From Tabrizicola fusiformis (GTDB lineage: Bacteria > Pseudomonadota > Alphaproteobacteria > Rhodobacterales > Rhodobacteraceae): a stretch of DNA of 64,000 nucleotides. Below, piece by piece: positions 41,997 through 50,987 of this stretch. The DNA lies in assembly GCF_013328815.1 (NCBI RefSeq), contig NZ_JABUHN010000003.1:124001-188000 (forward strand). The letters run 5' to 3'. Under the pieces are notes generated by a model. The model was not told the origin of the DNA and made no database searches. It saw only the letters and a list, made by a program, of their open reading frames with translations. Made by a program: the position numbers and the translations under genes. Numbering within the stretch: position 1 is the stretch's first letter; each line of letters begins with the position of its first letter.

Positions 41997-42644
41997 ATGC
42001 CCCATGCCTTTACCCTTGGCCCTGCCGATCTGATCGCCCGCCCTTCGGGGGCGCTGCACTGGCCTGCGCTGGAGCTGCTCTGCGTGTCGGACCTCCACCT
42101 TGGCAAGTCCGAGCGCCTCGCCCGGCGCGGCGGCAGCTTGCTGCCGCCCTACGAGACGCAGGAAACGCTGGCGCGGCTGGACGACGAAATCACAGCCACA
42201 GGGGCGCGGCGGGTGGTCTGTCTGGGCGACAGCTTTGACGATCTTGCCGCCGCCGAGCGGCTGGACGAGGCGGCGCGGCTCTGGCTGATCCGGCTGATGG
42301 CGGGGCGCGAATGGCTGTGGGTCGAGGGCAACCACGACCCCGGCCCCGCCGATCTTGGTGGCAGCCACCACGGCGCGCTGCATCTGCCACCCCTGACCTT
42401 CCGGCATGAGGGCGGCGGCGAAGGCTTTGAGGTTTCGGGGCATTTTCACCCCAAGGCACGGCTGGCCGGGCAAAGCCACCCCTGTTTCCTGACCGATGGC
42501 CGGCGGCTGATCCTGCCCGCTTTCGGCGCCTATACCGGAGGACTGCGGCTGGAGGCGCCGGCATTGCAGGGGCTGATGGGCGCGGGCGCCCGGGCGATCC
42601 TGACCGGGCGGCGCTGTCTGGTGATCCCTATGCCGCGGAGCTAG
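41997..42644 (+). CDS. pdeM: Ligase-associated metallophosphoesterase PdeM
   Basis: 215 residues. Calcineurin-like motifs: LLCVSDLHLGKSERLARRGG, VCLGDSFDDLAAAERL, WVEGNHDPGPADLGG, SGHFHPKARLAG and LPAFGAYTGGL. The family is fused to, or beside, Lhr-like helicase and ligase genes and acts on DNA ends by inference. It starts 27 bases after the helicase stop. Its 3' end overlaps the convergent LytTR gene by 17 bases. Confidence 0.9.
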   Translation: MPHAFTLGPADLIARPSGALHWPALELLCVSDLHLGKSERLARRGGSLLPPYETQETLARLDDEITATGARRVVCLGDSFDDLAAAERLDEAARLWLIRLMAGREWLWVEGNHDPGPADLGGSHHGALHLPPLTFRHEGGGEGFEVSGHFHPKARLAGQSHPCFLTDGRRLILPAFGAYTGGLRLEAPALQGLMGAGARAILTGRRCLVIPMPRS

Positions 42645-43422
42645 CGGCCTCGACACCGAAACGGGCATCCACCTTGGGGCGATTGGCGCGGCTGACCGGA
42701 ATCTTCTGACCATTGCGCAGGATCAGATGCATCTTGCCATCGTCGCGGTCCACGCCCGCAACCGCCTCCCATGCCACCCAATGCGAACGGTGGACCTGCA
42801 CGCCTTCGACCGGCTCGGCCTCATCTATCGCGTCGGACAGGCGCATCAGCAGGCTGGCGCTGCCCGCACTTGTGGCGACCTCGACATAATGGTCGCGCAC
42901 CGACAGCGCCCAAAGCTCGCCCTGCAGGCTGCTGTCCAGCCGCCGCATCAGGCGCGACAGGGTGGGTTCGGCGGCTTCGGCAACGGGCTCCTCGGGACTG
43001 CGGGCCTGCACCTCGGCCTTGACCGAATTGCGCACGGCACAGACCCCAAGCGAGACCGAGGCCACCAGCAACACCAGCTCGCCAAAGCCCGGGATGCCCG
43101 CCTGCGCCGGTTCGAAAAACAGCCGGACCAGCAGATAGAGCGGCGGACAGACCGCCACACAGATCAGAACCGCCGAAAGAAGCGAGCCGACCACATCGTC
43201 GCGCAGCCCCAAAGTGCCCGAAACAAAGGCGCGGATGACGGTGGCAACCGCGATGCCGACCGCCATCACCGGCGCCCAGAACGCCAGACGGGCCAGCAGG
43301 CTCATCTGGCCATAGCTGCCGAAAGGCCCTGTCACCGCGATTGCCAGTGTGACGACCAGCCACACCACCACAGGAATACGGCTCCGAAAATCCGTCTTCA
43401 ATTCATTGACGAAGCCCGTCAT
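42628..43422 (-). CDS. Membrane-anchored LytTR-domain regulator
   Basis: 264 residues. Four hydrophobic segments in the first half (IPVVVWLVVTLAIAVTG; AFWAPVMAVGIAVATVI; LLSAVLICVAVCPPLYLLV; ELVLLVASVSLGVCAV) precede a cytoplasmic linker and a C-terminal LytTR DNA-binding domain (about 160-255). The latter has LWALSVRDHYVEVATSAGSASLLMRLSDAI, VQVHRSHWVAWEAV and HLILRNGQKIPVSR. No receiver domain is present, so it is not a classical response regulator. The signal and targets are unknown. Confidence 0.88.
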   Translation of the reverse strand: MTGFVNELKTDFRSRIPVVVWLVVTLAIAVTGPFGSYGQMSLLARLAFWAPVMAVGIAVATVIRAFVSGTLGLRDDVVGSLLSAVLICVAVCPPLYLLVRLFFEPAQAGIPGFGELVLLVASVSLGVCAVRNSVKAEVQARSPEEPVAEAAEPTLSRLMRRLDSSLQGELWALSVRDHYVEVATSAGSASLLMRLSDAIDEAEPVEGVQVHRSHWVAWEAVAGVDRDDGKMHLILRNGQKIPVSRANRPKVDARFGVEAASSAA

Positions 43423-43503
43423 TCACCCACCGGACCCGAACACAACTCCCCTCCGAGTAAAGGAGAATCCGCCCTGTTTCAATGGGCTGTGATGGAAAAG
43501 CCC

Positions 43504-44394
43504 TTATGCCGTCAAGCCTTCCGGTTCCGGCAGCCCATTGGCGCGGCAGCAGGCGGTCAGCGTATTGGCCAGAAGACAGGCAATGGTCATCGGCCCCACC
43601 CCGCCCGGGACCGGGGTTATGGCGCCCGCCACGGCCGCCGCGCTGGCATAATGCACATCGCCCACCAGCTTGGCCTTGCCATCGCGCTCGATCCGGTTGA
43701 TGCCCACGTCGATCACGGTGGCGCCGGGTTTCACCATGTCGCCGGTGATCATCTCGGGCCGGCCCACGGCGGCCACGAGAATATCGGCGCGCTTGCAGAC
43801 TTCGGCCAGATCCTTGGTGCGGCTGTGCGCGATGGTCACGGTGCAGCTATCGCCCAAGAGCAGTTGCGCCATCGGCTTGCCCACGATGTTCGACCGGCCC
43901 ACGACAACGGCATTCAGCCCGGCCAGCTTGCCATGGTGATCGCGCAGCATCATCAGACAGCCCAGCGGGGTGCAGGGCACCATGCTCTTCTGTCCGGTGC
44001 CCAGAAGGCCGACGTTCGAGATGTGGAAGCCGTCCACATCCTTGGCCGGGTCAATCGTGTTGATGATCAGTTCCGAATTGAGATGCCCGGGAAGCGGCAG
44101 TTGCACCAGAATGCCATGCACCGTGGGATCGGCATTCAGCGATTTGACCAGCGCCAGCAGATCGGCTTCCGAGGTTTCGGCAGGCAGGCGATGCTCGAAA
44201 CTGGCCATGCCAACCTCGACGGTCGAGGCGTGCTTGTTGCGGACATAGACCTGGCTCGCCGGGTCTTCACCCACCAGAACCACGGCCAGACCGGGCTGCA
44301 GGCCCTGCTCTTCGGCCAGACGCGCCACATGGGCCGCCACCTGCGCCCGCACTTTTGCGGCGAAAGCCTTGCCGTCGATCACTGTTGCCGTCAT
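43504..44394 (-). CDS. folD: Methylene-THF dehydrogenase/methenyl-THF cyclohydrolase FolD
   Basis: 296 residues of the bifunctional folate enzyme. All three catalytic positions known from E. coli FolD are present and in register: Lys54 (YVRNK), Gln98 (VQLPLP) and Asp121 (KDVDGF). The NADP site has [18 protein letters not shown], and the end has [12 protein letters not shown]. This copy should perform both dehydrogenase and cyclohydrolase steps. It follows a second FolD paralogue by 10 bases in the same transcript. Confidence 0.96.
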   Translation of the reverse strand: MTATVIDGKAFAAKVRAQVAAHVARLAEEQGLQPGLAVVLVGEDPASQVYVRNKHASTVEVGMASFEHRLPAETSEADLLALVKSLNADPTVHGILVQLPLPGHLNSELIINTIDPAKDVDGFHISNVGLLGTGQKSMVPCTPLGCLMMLRDHHGKLAGLNAVVVGRSNIVGKPMAQLLLGDSCTVTIAHSRTKDLAEVCKRADILVAAVGRPEMITGDMVKPGATVIDVGINRIERDGKAKLVGDVHYASAAAVAGAITPVPGGVGPMTIACLLANTLTACCRANGLPEPEGLTA

Positions 44395-44404
44395 CTTTTC
44401 CTCC

Positions 44405-45283
44405 TTACACCGCCGCCGCAAAGGCCGCGCGGTAATGTTCCATCTGCATCCGGGTCGCAAGAACCGCATTGTTCATCAGGATGGCCACCGTCACCGGCCC
44501 CACCCCGCCCGGAACCGGCGTGATCCAGCCTGCCACCTCGGCGCAACTGGCGAAATCGGCATCGCCCACCGTCCTGCCTTCAACCCGGTTGATGCCAATG
44601 TCGATCAGCGCCGCCCCGGGTTTGAGCATGCTGCCGGTAACCAGCCCGGGCTTGCCCACCGCGACAAAGACCGCATCCGCCGCCCGGCTATGCACCGCCA
44701 CCTGCCGCGTCATGTGGTGGCAGACGGTCACGGTGGCGCCCAGCCCCATCATCAGAAAGGCAATCGGCTTGCCCACGATCTCGGAATGACCAATGACACA
44801 GACATCCAGCCCCTCCATCTTCAGCGGCAGGGTCTTCAGGATTTCCACCGCCGCAACCGCGGTGCAGGGGCCCAGTGTCAGGTCGTTGTAAACGATATTG
44901 CCGATGGAGGAGGGGTGCATCCCCTCGACATCCTTCAAGGGATGCACCGCCTTTTGCAGCGCCTTCACCGGGATATGCGCGGGCAAGGGCCGCTGGATGA
45001 TCACGCCATTCACCCGCGGATCGGCGTTCAGCCCGGCAATCACACCCTGCAACTGCTCCAGACTGATCGCTTCGGGATAATTGCGCGCCTCAAAGGCGAC
45101 GCCCGCCGCCTCGGCCGATTTCTGCTGGTTGCGGACATAGAGTTCCGCCGCCGCCACATCGCCGACCGAAATCGAGATCAGCCGCGGTTGCCAGCCCGCC
45201 TCGGCCAGCGCCTGCGCTGCGCCCAGCGTCTCGGCCCGCATCCGCGCCGCAATGGCCTTGCCGTCAATCAGGGTTGCCGTCAC
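44405..45283 (-). CDS. Divergent FolD paralogue with altered catalytic residues
   Basis: 292 residues, clearly FolD fold: [35 protein letters not shown] and [12 protein letters not shown]. At the catalytic positions the Lys is Gln53 (YVRNQQK), the Gln is kept (Gln97, IQRPLP) and the Asp is Glu120 (KDVEGM). In FolD the Lys is needed for cyclohydrolase activity. This copy may therefore be dehydrogenase-only, act on another folate, or be regulatory. It sits between folD and a chorismate mutase, with fhs further upstream. Confidence 0.9.
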   Translation of the reverse strand: MTATLIDGKAIAARMRAETLGAAQALAEAGWQPRLISISVGDVAAAELYVRNQQKSAEAAGVAFEARNYPEAISLEQLQGVIAGLNADPRVNGVIIQRPLPAHIPVKALQKAVHPLKDVEGMHPSSIGNIVYNDLTLGPCTAVAAVEILKTLPLKMEGLDVCVIGHSEIVGKPIAFLMMGLGATVTVCHHMTRQVAVHSRAADAVFVAVGKPGLVTGSMLKPGAALIDIGINRVEGRTVGDADFASCAEVAGWITPVPGGVGPVTVAILMNNAVLATRMQMEHYRAAFAAAV

Positions 45284-45316
45284 TTGCCTTCGTCCCCTTC
45301 CGCCGGCCAGCTCCGG

Positions 45317-45625
45317 CTATTTCCGCAGAGAATCCGGCCCCAGATGGCTTTCCTCGCGGGCGATGGACCAGTCGATCAGCCGCCGCCAGAACTTCTCCAC
45401 CAGATCGGGCGGCAGGCCGTAGGTCACGGCATGGCCGCGCACATTCTGCACCACCTGCTCCACCCGGTCGTCGATCCGGGCGGGCAGATCGACCTCGGCC
45501 TTGATCTGGGCCGCGCGGTCGATATAGGTCGCCCGCTCTGCCAGCATCGCCACAAGGGCGCCGTCCAGCCGGTCAATCTCGGCCCGCAGATCGGCCATGG
45601 TCACGCAGTCTTCAGGTTTCCGCAT
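45317..45625 (-). CDS. Small AroQ-type chorismate mutase (or isochorismate-pyruvate lyase relative)
   Basis: 102 residues, all-helical AroQ fold: LRAEIDRLDGALVAMLAERATYIDRAAQIKAE, then PARIDDRVEQVVQNVRGHAVTYGLPPDLVEKFWRRLIDWSIAREE. The Arg, Lys and Glu/Gln active-site pattern is consistent with chorismate to prephenate rearrangement; PchB-like lyases share the fold. It is set among folate genes, which is unusual. Start ATG 45625 has GAGGA upstream; earlier in-frame codons lie in the hairpin element. Confidence 0.88.
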   Translation of the reverse strand: MRKPEDCVTMADLRAEIDRLDGALVAMLAERATYIDRAAQIKAEVDLPARIDDRVEQVVQNVRGHAVTYGLPPDLVEKFWRRLIDWSIAREESHLGPDSLRK

Positions 45626-45680
45626 CTTTCGGTCCTCGCAGTCTCCGGCATTCCCTAAGACAATGCCAAAGCCGCGAAAA

Positions 45681-45768
45681 GCCCCTTCATCTTGGTCGAA
45701 ATATCCCGGGGGTAAGCCGCCGGTTCGCCACCGGTCCGAGGACCGGTGGCTTGGGGGGCTGGCCCCCC
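45681..45768. repeat. Intergenic hairpin element (AAATATCC type), copy D
   Basis: CTTCATCTTGGTCGAAATATCC is followed by an 11-bp stem (45727-45737 with 45740-45750) and GGGGGGCTGGCCCCCC (45753-45768). It lies downstream of fhs on the minus strand, where the stems could terminate fhs transcription before the chorismate mutase gene. Confidence 0.65.
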
Positions 45769-45779
45769 GCTCCGCCAGA

Positions 45780-47456
45780 TCAGAACAGACCCTCGACATG
45801 GCCCAGATCGTTCAGCCGGATCACTTCGGCGCTCGGAACCTTGGGCAGGCCCGGCATCGTCATGATTTCCCCGCAGATCGCCACGATAAAGCCCGCGCCC
45901 GCCGACAGCCGCACTTCGCGCACCGGCACGGTATGGCCCACCGGCGCACCGCGCACGGTCGGGTCGGTGGTGAAGCTGTATTGCGTCTTGGCCACGCAGA
46001 TCGGCAGCTTGCCATAGCCCGCCGCTTCCCATGCCTTGAGCTGGTCGCGGATCGACTTGTCGGCGATCACGTCATCGGCGTGGTAGATGCGCTTGGCGAT
46101 GGTTTGCAGCTTCTGGAACAGCGGCATGTCATCGGGGTAAAGCGGCGCAAAGTTCGCAGCACCCGATTCCGCCAGTTGCACGACCTTGTTGGCCAGATCC
46201 TCGATCCCGGCCGAGCCCTGCGCCCAGTGCTTGCACAGGATCGCTTCGGCGCCCTGTTCGGCGACATAGGCTTTCACCGCCGCAATTTCGGCATCGGTGT
46301 CGCTGTAGAAGTGGTTAATCGCCACCACCACCGGCACGCCGAAGGATTTCACATTGGCGATGTGGCGGCCAAGGTTGGGGCAGCCCTTCTTGACGGCTTC
46401 GACGTTTTCGGCGCCCAGATCGGCCTTGGCCACGCCGCCGTTCATCTTCATCGCGCGGACGGTCGCCACGATCACCGCCGCCGAGGGCTTCAGCCCGGCC
46501 TTGCGGCACTTGATGTCAAAGAACTTTTCCGCGCCAAGGTCGGCCCCGAAACCGGCTTCGGTGACGACGTATTCACCCAGCTTCAGCGCGGTCTTGGTGG
46601 CGATGACCGAGTTGCAGCCATGGGCGATGTTGGCAAACGGGCCGCCGTGGACGAAGGCCGGGTTGTTTTCCAGCGTCTGCACAAGGTTCGGCTGCATCGC
46701 GTCTTTCAGCAGCACGGTCATCGCGCCGTCGGCCTTGATGTCGCGGGCATAGATCGGGGTCTTGGCGCGGGTATAGGCCACAACGATGTCGCCCAGCCGC
46801 TTTTGCAGGTCGTCGAGGTCATTCGACAGGCAGAGGATCGCCATGACTTCCGAAGCCACGGTGATGTCAAAGCCGGTCTGACGCGGGAAGCCGTTCGACA
46901 CGCCGCCCAGCGACACCACGATGTCGCGCAGCGCGCGGTCGTTCATGTCCATCACGCGACGCCACACCACGCGACGCTCGTCGATGCCCAGATCATTGCC
47001 CCAGTAGATGTGGTTGTCGATCATGGCCGACAGCAGGTTGTGGGCAGAGGTGATGGCGTGGAAGTCGCCGGTGAAGTGAAGGTTCATCTCTTCCATCGGC
47101 ACGACCTGCGCCATGCCGCCACCCGCAGCGCCGCCCTTCATGCCGAAGTTCGGGCCAAGCGAGGCTTCACGAATGCAGATCACCGCCTTCTTGCCGATGC
47201 GGTTCAGGCCATCGCCCAGACCGACGGTGGTGGTGGTTTTGCCCTCGCCCGCCGGGGTGGGGTTGATCGCGGTCACAAGGATCAGCTTGCCATCCGGGCG
47301 GTCGCCCAGCGACTTGATGAACTCTTGCCCGACCTTGGCCTTGTCATGGCCGTAGGGCAGCAGATGTTCGGACGGAATGCCCAGCTTGGCACCGATCTCC
47401 ATGATCGGTTTCTTCTTGGCTTCGCGTGCAATTTCGATGTCGGTCTTGAAGGCCAT
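45780..47456 (-). CDS. fhs: Formate-tetrahydrofolate ligase
   Basis: 558 residues, normal length. It couples formate to THF with ATP, giving 10-formyl-THF. ATP-site P-loop [65 protein letters not shown] and the end motif [14 protein letters not shown] are visible. With two FolD-type enzymes next door, it forms a formate-folate C1 module that could serve C1 oxidation or assimilation from demethylation. ATG 47456 begins conserved sequence. Confidence 0.97.
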   Translation of the reverse strand: MAFKTDIEIAREAKKKPIMEIGAKLGIPSEHLLPYGHDKAKVGQEFIKSLGDRPDGKLILVTAINPTPAGEGKTTTTVGLGDGLNRIGKKAVICIREASLGPNFGMKGGAAGGGMAQVVPMEEMNLHFTGDFHAITSAHNLLSAMIDNHIYWGNDLGIDERRVVWRRVMDMNDRALRDIVVSLGGVSNGFPRQTGFDITVASEVMAILCLSNDLDDLQKRLGDIVVAYTRAKTPIYARDIKADGAMTVLLKDAMQPNLVQTLENNPAFVHGGPFANIAHGCNSVIATKTALKLGEYVVTEAGFGADLGAEKFFDIKCRKAGLKPSAAVIVATVRAMKMNGGVAKADLGAENVEAVKKGCPNLGRHIANVKSFGVPVVVAINHFYSDTDAEIAAVKAYVAEQGAEAILCKHWAQGSAGIEDLANKVVQLAESGAANFAPLYPDDMPLFQKLQTIAKRIYHADDVIADKSIRDQLKAWEAAGYGKLPICVAKTQYSFTTDPTVRGAPVGHTVPVREVRLSAGAGFIVAICGEIMTMPGLPKVPSAEVIRLNDLGHVEGLF

Positions 47457-47563
47457 GGTCCGCTCCCTTGGGGCAAATGTCCCGTTTGCGACGTGATAGC
47501 GGGCCATGACCGGGAAAAGAGGGACTTTTCCGACCTGTCCCGCGTCAAATTCGCCAGAGGCGG

Positions 47564-47577
47564 TTTCCGATCGGAAA
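47564..47577. promoter_or_regulatory. Palindrome upstream of fhs
   Basis: TTTCCGATCGGAAA is a perfect 14-base palindrome in the 153-base gap between fhs and the MOSC gene. A second inverted repeat, GGAAAAG-AGGGA-CTTTTCC, lies at about 47513-47531, nearer the fhs start. Either could be an operator for fhs. Confidence 0.4.
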
Positions 47578-47609
47578 ATTGCGCGGCAGGCGGGAAAGAA
47601 TGACCCGCT

Positions 47610-48227
47610 TCAGCGCGGCGCGGCCCCTTCGGCGCGGGCAGCCTCCAGATGCGCCCAGACCGGCTGATCGGGGATATGCAGGCGGACCACCTCGCCCAGG
47701 GCAAAGCTGCCCTCGCGCTCGACCCAGGCGGTGATGCCACGGCGCCCGGCGGCGGCGGGCTTGAACCGCTTGCCATGGCCGGGGTGGCGGTTCTCGATCG
47801 GACGGGCGGGCAAGGTGCAGGGCCGGTTGTTCATGTCCACGACCAGCGTCGCCCCGCCCGTCTCCCCCTGCAACCGCGATGAGGGCGGCAGGTGGCTGAA
47901 ATCGGGAATGCCGGAAATCACCATGGTCGCACCCAGAAGTGCGGGGTCCAGCGCCTCCAGCCCCATTTCGGCGGCGGTTTCGGCCAGCTCTTCGGCGGAA
48001 AGCAGGGTGAACTGCCGCGTGTTGCGAATCTCGGTATCGCGCGGATATTGGCCCAGCACCCGGCTGCAGGAGGGGCGGGTCAGCCCGCCATGCGCCTCGC
48101 CCTCGGGGCCTGCGAAACCGGCGGTCAGCAAGACCCGGGCGGCGCTTTCAAGCGCCGCGTCGCGGTCGGCGACGATGCCCAGCCAGGTGATGCGCCCGGT
48201 GAACCGGGTCGGGATCAGCGCCGCCAT
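47610..48227 (-). CDS. MOSC-domain protein
   Basis: 205 residues: RITWLGIVADRD at the start, EAHGGLTRPSCSRV with the conserved Cys54, RNTRQFTLLSAEELAETAAEMG, LVVDMNNRPCTLPAR and the C-terminal RRGITAWVEREG. MOSC domains bind sulfur or molybdenum cofactor in sulfurase-type enzymes; stand-alone members act in N-hydroxylated compound reduction or unknown reactions. The start abuts the tam stop with no gap. Confidence 0.88.
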   Translation of the reverse strand: MAALIPTRFTGRITWLGIVADRDAALESAARVLLTAGFAGPEGEAHGGLTRPSCSRVLGQYPRDTEIRNTRQFTLLSAEELAETAAEMGLEALDPALLGATMVISGIPDFSHLPPSSRLQGETGGATLVVDMNNRPCTLPARPIENRHPGHGKRFKPAAAGRRGITAWVEREGSFALGEVVRLHIPDQPVWAHLEAARAEGAAPR

Positions 48228-48998
48228 TCAGACCTCCAGCACGAAAAACACCCGGCGGAACGGCATCAGCGCCGCCCCGTCGGGCAACAGCGGATAAGCG
48301 GCGCCAAGCGCCGCGTCATAGGCCGCACAGAAGCTCGCCGCCTCGGGCCCCGTCAGCTTGTCAAGAAAGGGCCGCATCGCCGTCGATCCGGTAAAGGCGC
48401 GCACCGGATGGCCGGCATCCACCGGGTCAAGCCGCTGGACATATTCGCTTTCCCAAGCCGTCACCCGCCCCAGCGGGGCCAGCATCTGCCAATAGTCGGC
48501 AGCGGGCATCACCGGCGCCTGCCAGCCGTGAAAATCGAAACGGTCGGGGAATTGCGCCTGCGCAATGTCGCGCAGAAAGCGGTGCGAGGGCGCGCCATAC
48601 TGGCGCGGCATCTGCACCGCCAACACCCCGCCCGGCGCCAGCAGCCCGGCCAGACGCGGCAAAAGCCGGGCATGGTCCGGCAGCCATTGCAGGACAGCAT
48701 TGGAGAAGATCAGCGCAGGCGGCGCCTCGGGTTGCCAGACGGCGATATCGGCCAGCACCTTGGCCCGATAGCCCGTAGCCCGCTCGAGCATCGCGGGCGA
48801 GGCATCCACCCCGATCAGGGGCCGTGCCGGAAACCGGGTGGCCAGCGCCGCCGCTGCGGCGCCATCGCCGCAGCCAAGGTCCACCACCGCCCCCTCGGGC
48901 AGGTCACCCACCTGCGCCAGAAGGTCCAGCGCCGGGCGCAAACGCAAACCCCGGAACCTTGCATAGGCCCCGGGGTTCCAATCTGTCGTCTGGCTCAC
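48228..48998 (-). CDS. tam: Trans-aconitate 2-methyltransferase
   Basis: 256 residues, class I SAM-dependent methyltransferase. It starts [27 protein letters not shown], as in Tam proteins, with SAM motif [32 protein letters not shown], and [15 protein letters not shown]. It esterifies trans-aconitate, which otherwise inhibits the TCA cycle. The GTG start overlaps the ftsH stop (GTGA). Confidence 0.9.
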   Translation of the reverse strand: MSQTTDWNPGAYARFRGLRLRPALDLLAQVGDLPEGAVVDLGCGDGAAAAALATRFPARPLIGVDASPAMLERATGYRAKVLADIAVWQPEAPPALIFSNAVLQWLPDHARLLPRLAGLLAPGGVLAVQMPRQYGAPSHRFLRDIAQAQFPDRFDFHGWQAPVMPAADYWQMLAPLGRVTAWESEYVQRLDPVDAGHPVRAFTGSTAMRPFLDKLTGPEAASFCAAYDAALGAAYPLLPDGAALMPFRRVFFVLEV

Positions 48999-50911
48999 GC
49001 CAGAGGCTCCGGTTCGGCGCTGCCATCGGGCGCCTTGGGCTTGCGCGCCCGCGTCTTGGGAATGGCCACCACACCCGAGCCGCCGGTATCTTTCGGCCCC
49101 TCGTCCGAGCCGCTTTCCAGAGGCTCGCCCGCGATCACCTTGCGGATCTGGTCGCCGGTCAGGGTTTCATATTCCAGAAGACCATTGGCCAGCCGGTGCA
49201 GGTCATCCATCCGCTCGGTCAGAATACGCTTGGCGGTTTCATAACCTTCGTCGGCGATCTTCTTGACCTCGTCGTCGATCAGCTTTTGCGTATTGCCCGA
49301 ATGGCTGGTGCCGCCCGAGGCGGTGCCCAGATAGCTTTCGCGTTCGTTCGCGTAATCGACATTGCCCAGAAGGTCAGAGAAGCCGAACTGCGTCACCATG
49401 GCCCGGGCAATCCGGCTCACTTGCTGGATGTCGCTGGTGGCGCCCGAAGTCACGTTTTCCTTGCCGAAGATCAGCTCTTCGGCGACCTTGCCGCCCATCG
49501 CCATGGCGATTTTGGACTTGTATTTGGTATAGGTCACCGAAAGCTGGTCGCGTTCCGGCAGGCTCATCACCAGACCAAGGGCGCGGCCGCGCGGAATGAT
49601 CGTGGCCTTGTGGATCGGGTCGTGCTGCGGCACCGACAGGCCGACGATGGCATGGCCGGCCTCGTGATAGGCGGTCAGTTTCTTCTCGTCCTCGGACATG
49701 ACCATGCTGCGTCGTTCGGCACCCATCATCACCTTGTCCTTGGCATTCTCGAAATCGTCCATCGTCACGAAGCGCCGCCCGATCCGCGCCGCCATCAGCG
49801 CCGCCTCGTTGACGAGGTTCGCCAGATCGGCACCCGAGAAACCGGGGCAGCCGCGGGCAATGATGCGCAGGTCCACATCGGGGCCAAGGGGCACCTTGCG
49901 GGCGTGGACGGAAAGGATCTTTTCACGGCCCCGGATATCGGGGTTCGGCACCTGCACCTGACGGTCGAACCGGCCCGGGCGCAGAAGTGCCGGGTCCAGC
50001 ACGTCGGGGCGGTTGGTGGCGGCGACGATGATCACGCCTTCGTTGGCGTCAAAGCCGTCCATTTCCACCAGAAGCTGGTTCAGCGTCTGTTCGCGTTCGT
50101 CATTGCCGCCGCCGATGCCCACGCCACGGGCGCGGCCCACGGCGTCAATCTCGTCGATGAAGACGATGCAGGGGGCGTTCTTCTTGGCCTGTTCGAACAT
50201 GTCGCGGACACGGGATGCACCGACGCCGACGAACATTTCCACGAAATCCGAGCCGGAGATGGTGAAGAACGGCACCCCGGCCTCACCGGCAATCGCGCGC
50301 GCCAGCAGGGTTTTGCCGGTGCCGGGCGGGCCGACCAGCAGCGCGCCCTTCGGAATCTTGCCGCCCAGACGGCTGAACTTCTGCGGGTTGCGCAGGAATT
50401 CGACGATCTCTTCCAGCTCGTCCTTGGCCTCGTCGATGCCGGCCACGTCATCGAAGGTCACCCGGCCCTGCTTTTCGGTCAACAGTTTGGCGCGCGACTT
50501 GCCAAAGCCCATGGCCCCGCCGCGCCCGCCGCCCTGCATCCGGTTCATGAAGAAAATCCAGATGCCGATCAGCACGATAAACGGCAGCCACAGCGACAGC
50601 AGCGACATGAAGCCCGAGGATTCCTGCGGCTCGGCCCGGACCTCGACATTCTTGGCCAGAAGGCGCGCAGTCAGCGTGTCATCCTTGGGGGCGACAGTGG
50701 CATAGCGGCTGCCATCGGCGCCGGTGACCAGCACCCGCTCGCCATCCAGCGTGACCGCCGAGACCTGACCGGCCTCAACCCGGGTCATGAATTCCGAATA
50801 GGACACCGAACGGTCCGACGATGTGACGCTGCCCCCCGAAAACAGGTTGAACAAGGCAAGGATCAACAGAAACAGGATGACCCAGAAGGCGATATTGCGT
50901 GCGTTGCCCAC
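48995..50911 (-). CDS. ftsH: ATP-dependent zinc metalloprotease FtsH
   Basis: 638 residues. Two membrane segments (about 8-25 and 100-118) flank a periplasmic domain. AAA module has Walker A GPPGTGKT (about 196) and Walker [16 protein letters not shown]. The zinc site HEAGH is near 414. It degrades membrane and regulatory proteins. The start is GTG with GGAG eight bases upstream. It is downstream of tilS; a candidate promoter overlaps the tilS end. Confidence 0.98.
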   Translation of the reverse strand: MGNARNIAFWVILFLLILALFNLFSGGSVTSSDRSVSYSEFMTRVEAGQVSAVTLDGERVLVTGADGSRYATVAPKDDTLTARLLAKNVEVRAEPQESSGFMSLLSLWLPFIVLIGIWIFFMNRMQGGGRGGAMGFGKSRAKLLTEKQGRVTFDDVAGIDEAKDELEEIVEFLRNPQKFSRLGGKIPKGALLVGPPGTGKTLLARAIAGEAGVPFFTISGSDFVEMFVGVGASRVRDMFEQAKKNAPCIVFIDEIDAVGRARGVGIGGGNDEREQTLNQLLVEMDGFDANEGVIIVAATNRPDVLDPALLRPGRFDRQVQVPNPDIRGREKILSVHARKVPLGPDVDLRIIARGCPGFSGADLANLVNEAALMAARIGRRFVTMDDFENAKDKVMMGAERRSMVMSEDEKKLTAYHEAGHAIVGLSVPQHDPIHKATIIPRGRALGLVMSLPERDQLSVTYTKYKSKIAMAMGGKVAEELIFGKENVTSGATSDIQQVSRIARAMVTQFGFSDLLGNVDYANERESYLGTASGGTSHSGNTQKLIDDEVKKIADEGYETAKRILTERMDDLHRLANGLLEYETLTGDQIRKVIAGEPLESGSDEGPKDTGGSGVVAIPKTRARKPKAPDGSAEPEPLA

Positions 50912-50959
50912 AAGAAGCTCCGATGAGGGCGGGGCGGATTGGCCCCGGTGTTGCGCCTT

Positions 50960-50987
50960 AAGATAGAGATAACTTGGGAAGCTTCAA
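50960..50987 (-). promoter_or_regulatory. Candidate promoter of ftsH
   Basis: On the minus strand TTGAAG (50987-50982) and TATCTT (50965-50960) are 16 bases apart, 49 bases before the ftsH GTG and overlapping the tilS stop. It would give ftsH its own promoter within the tol-tilS-ftsH run; the TTGAA box also resembles heat-shock sigma sites. Confidence 0.45.

Noticed and set aside
47457-47609. Riboswitch upstream of fhs
   Set aside because: The region has palindromes but no layout I can match to a known riboswitch class.
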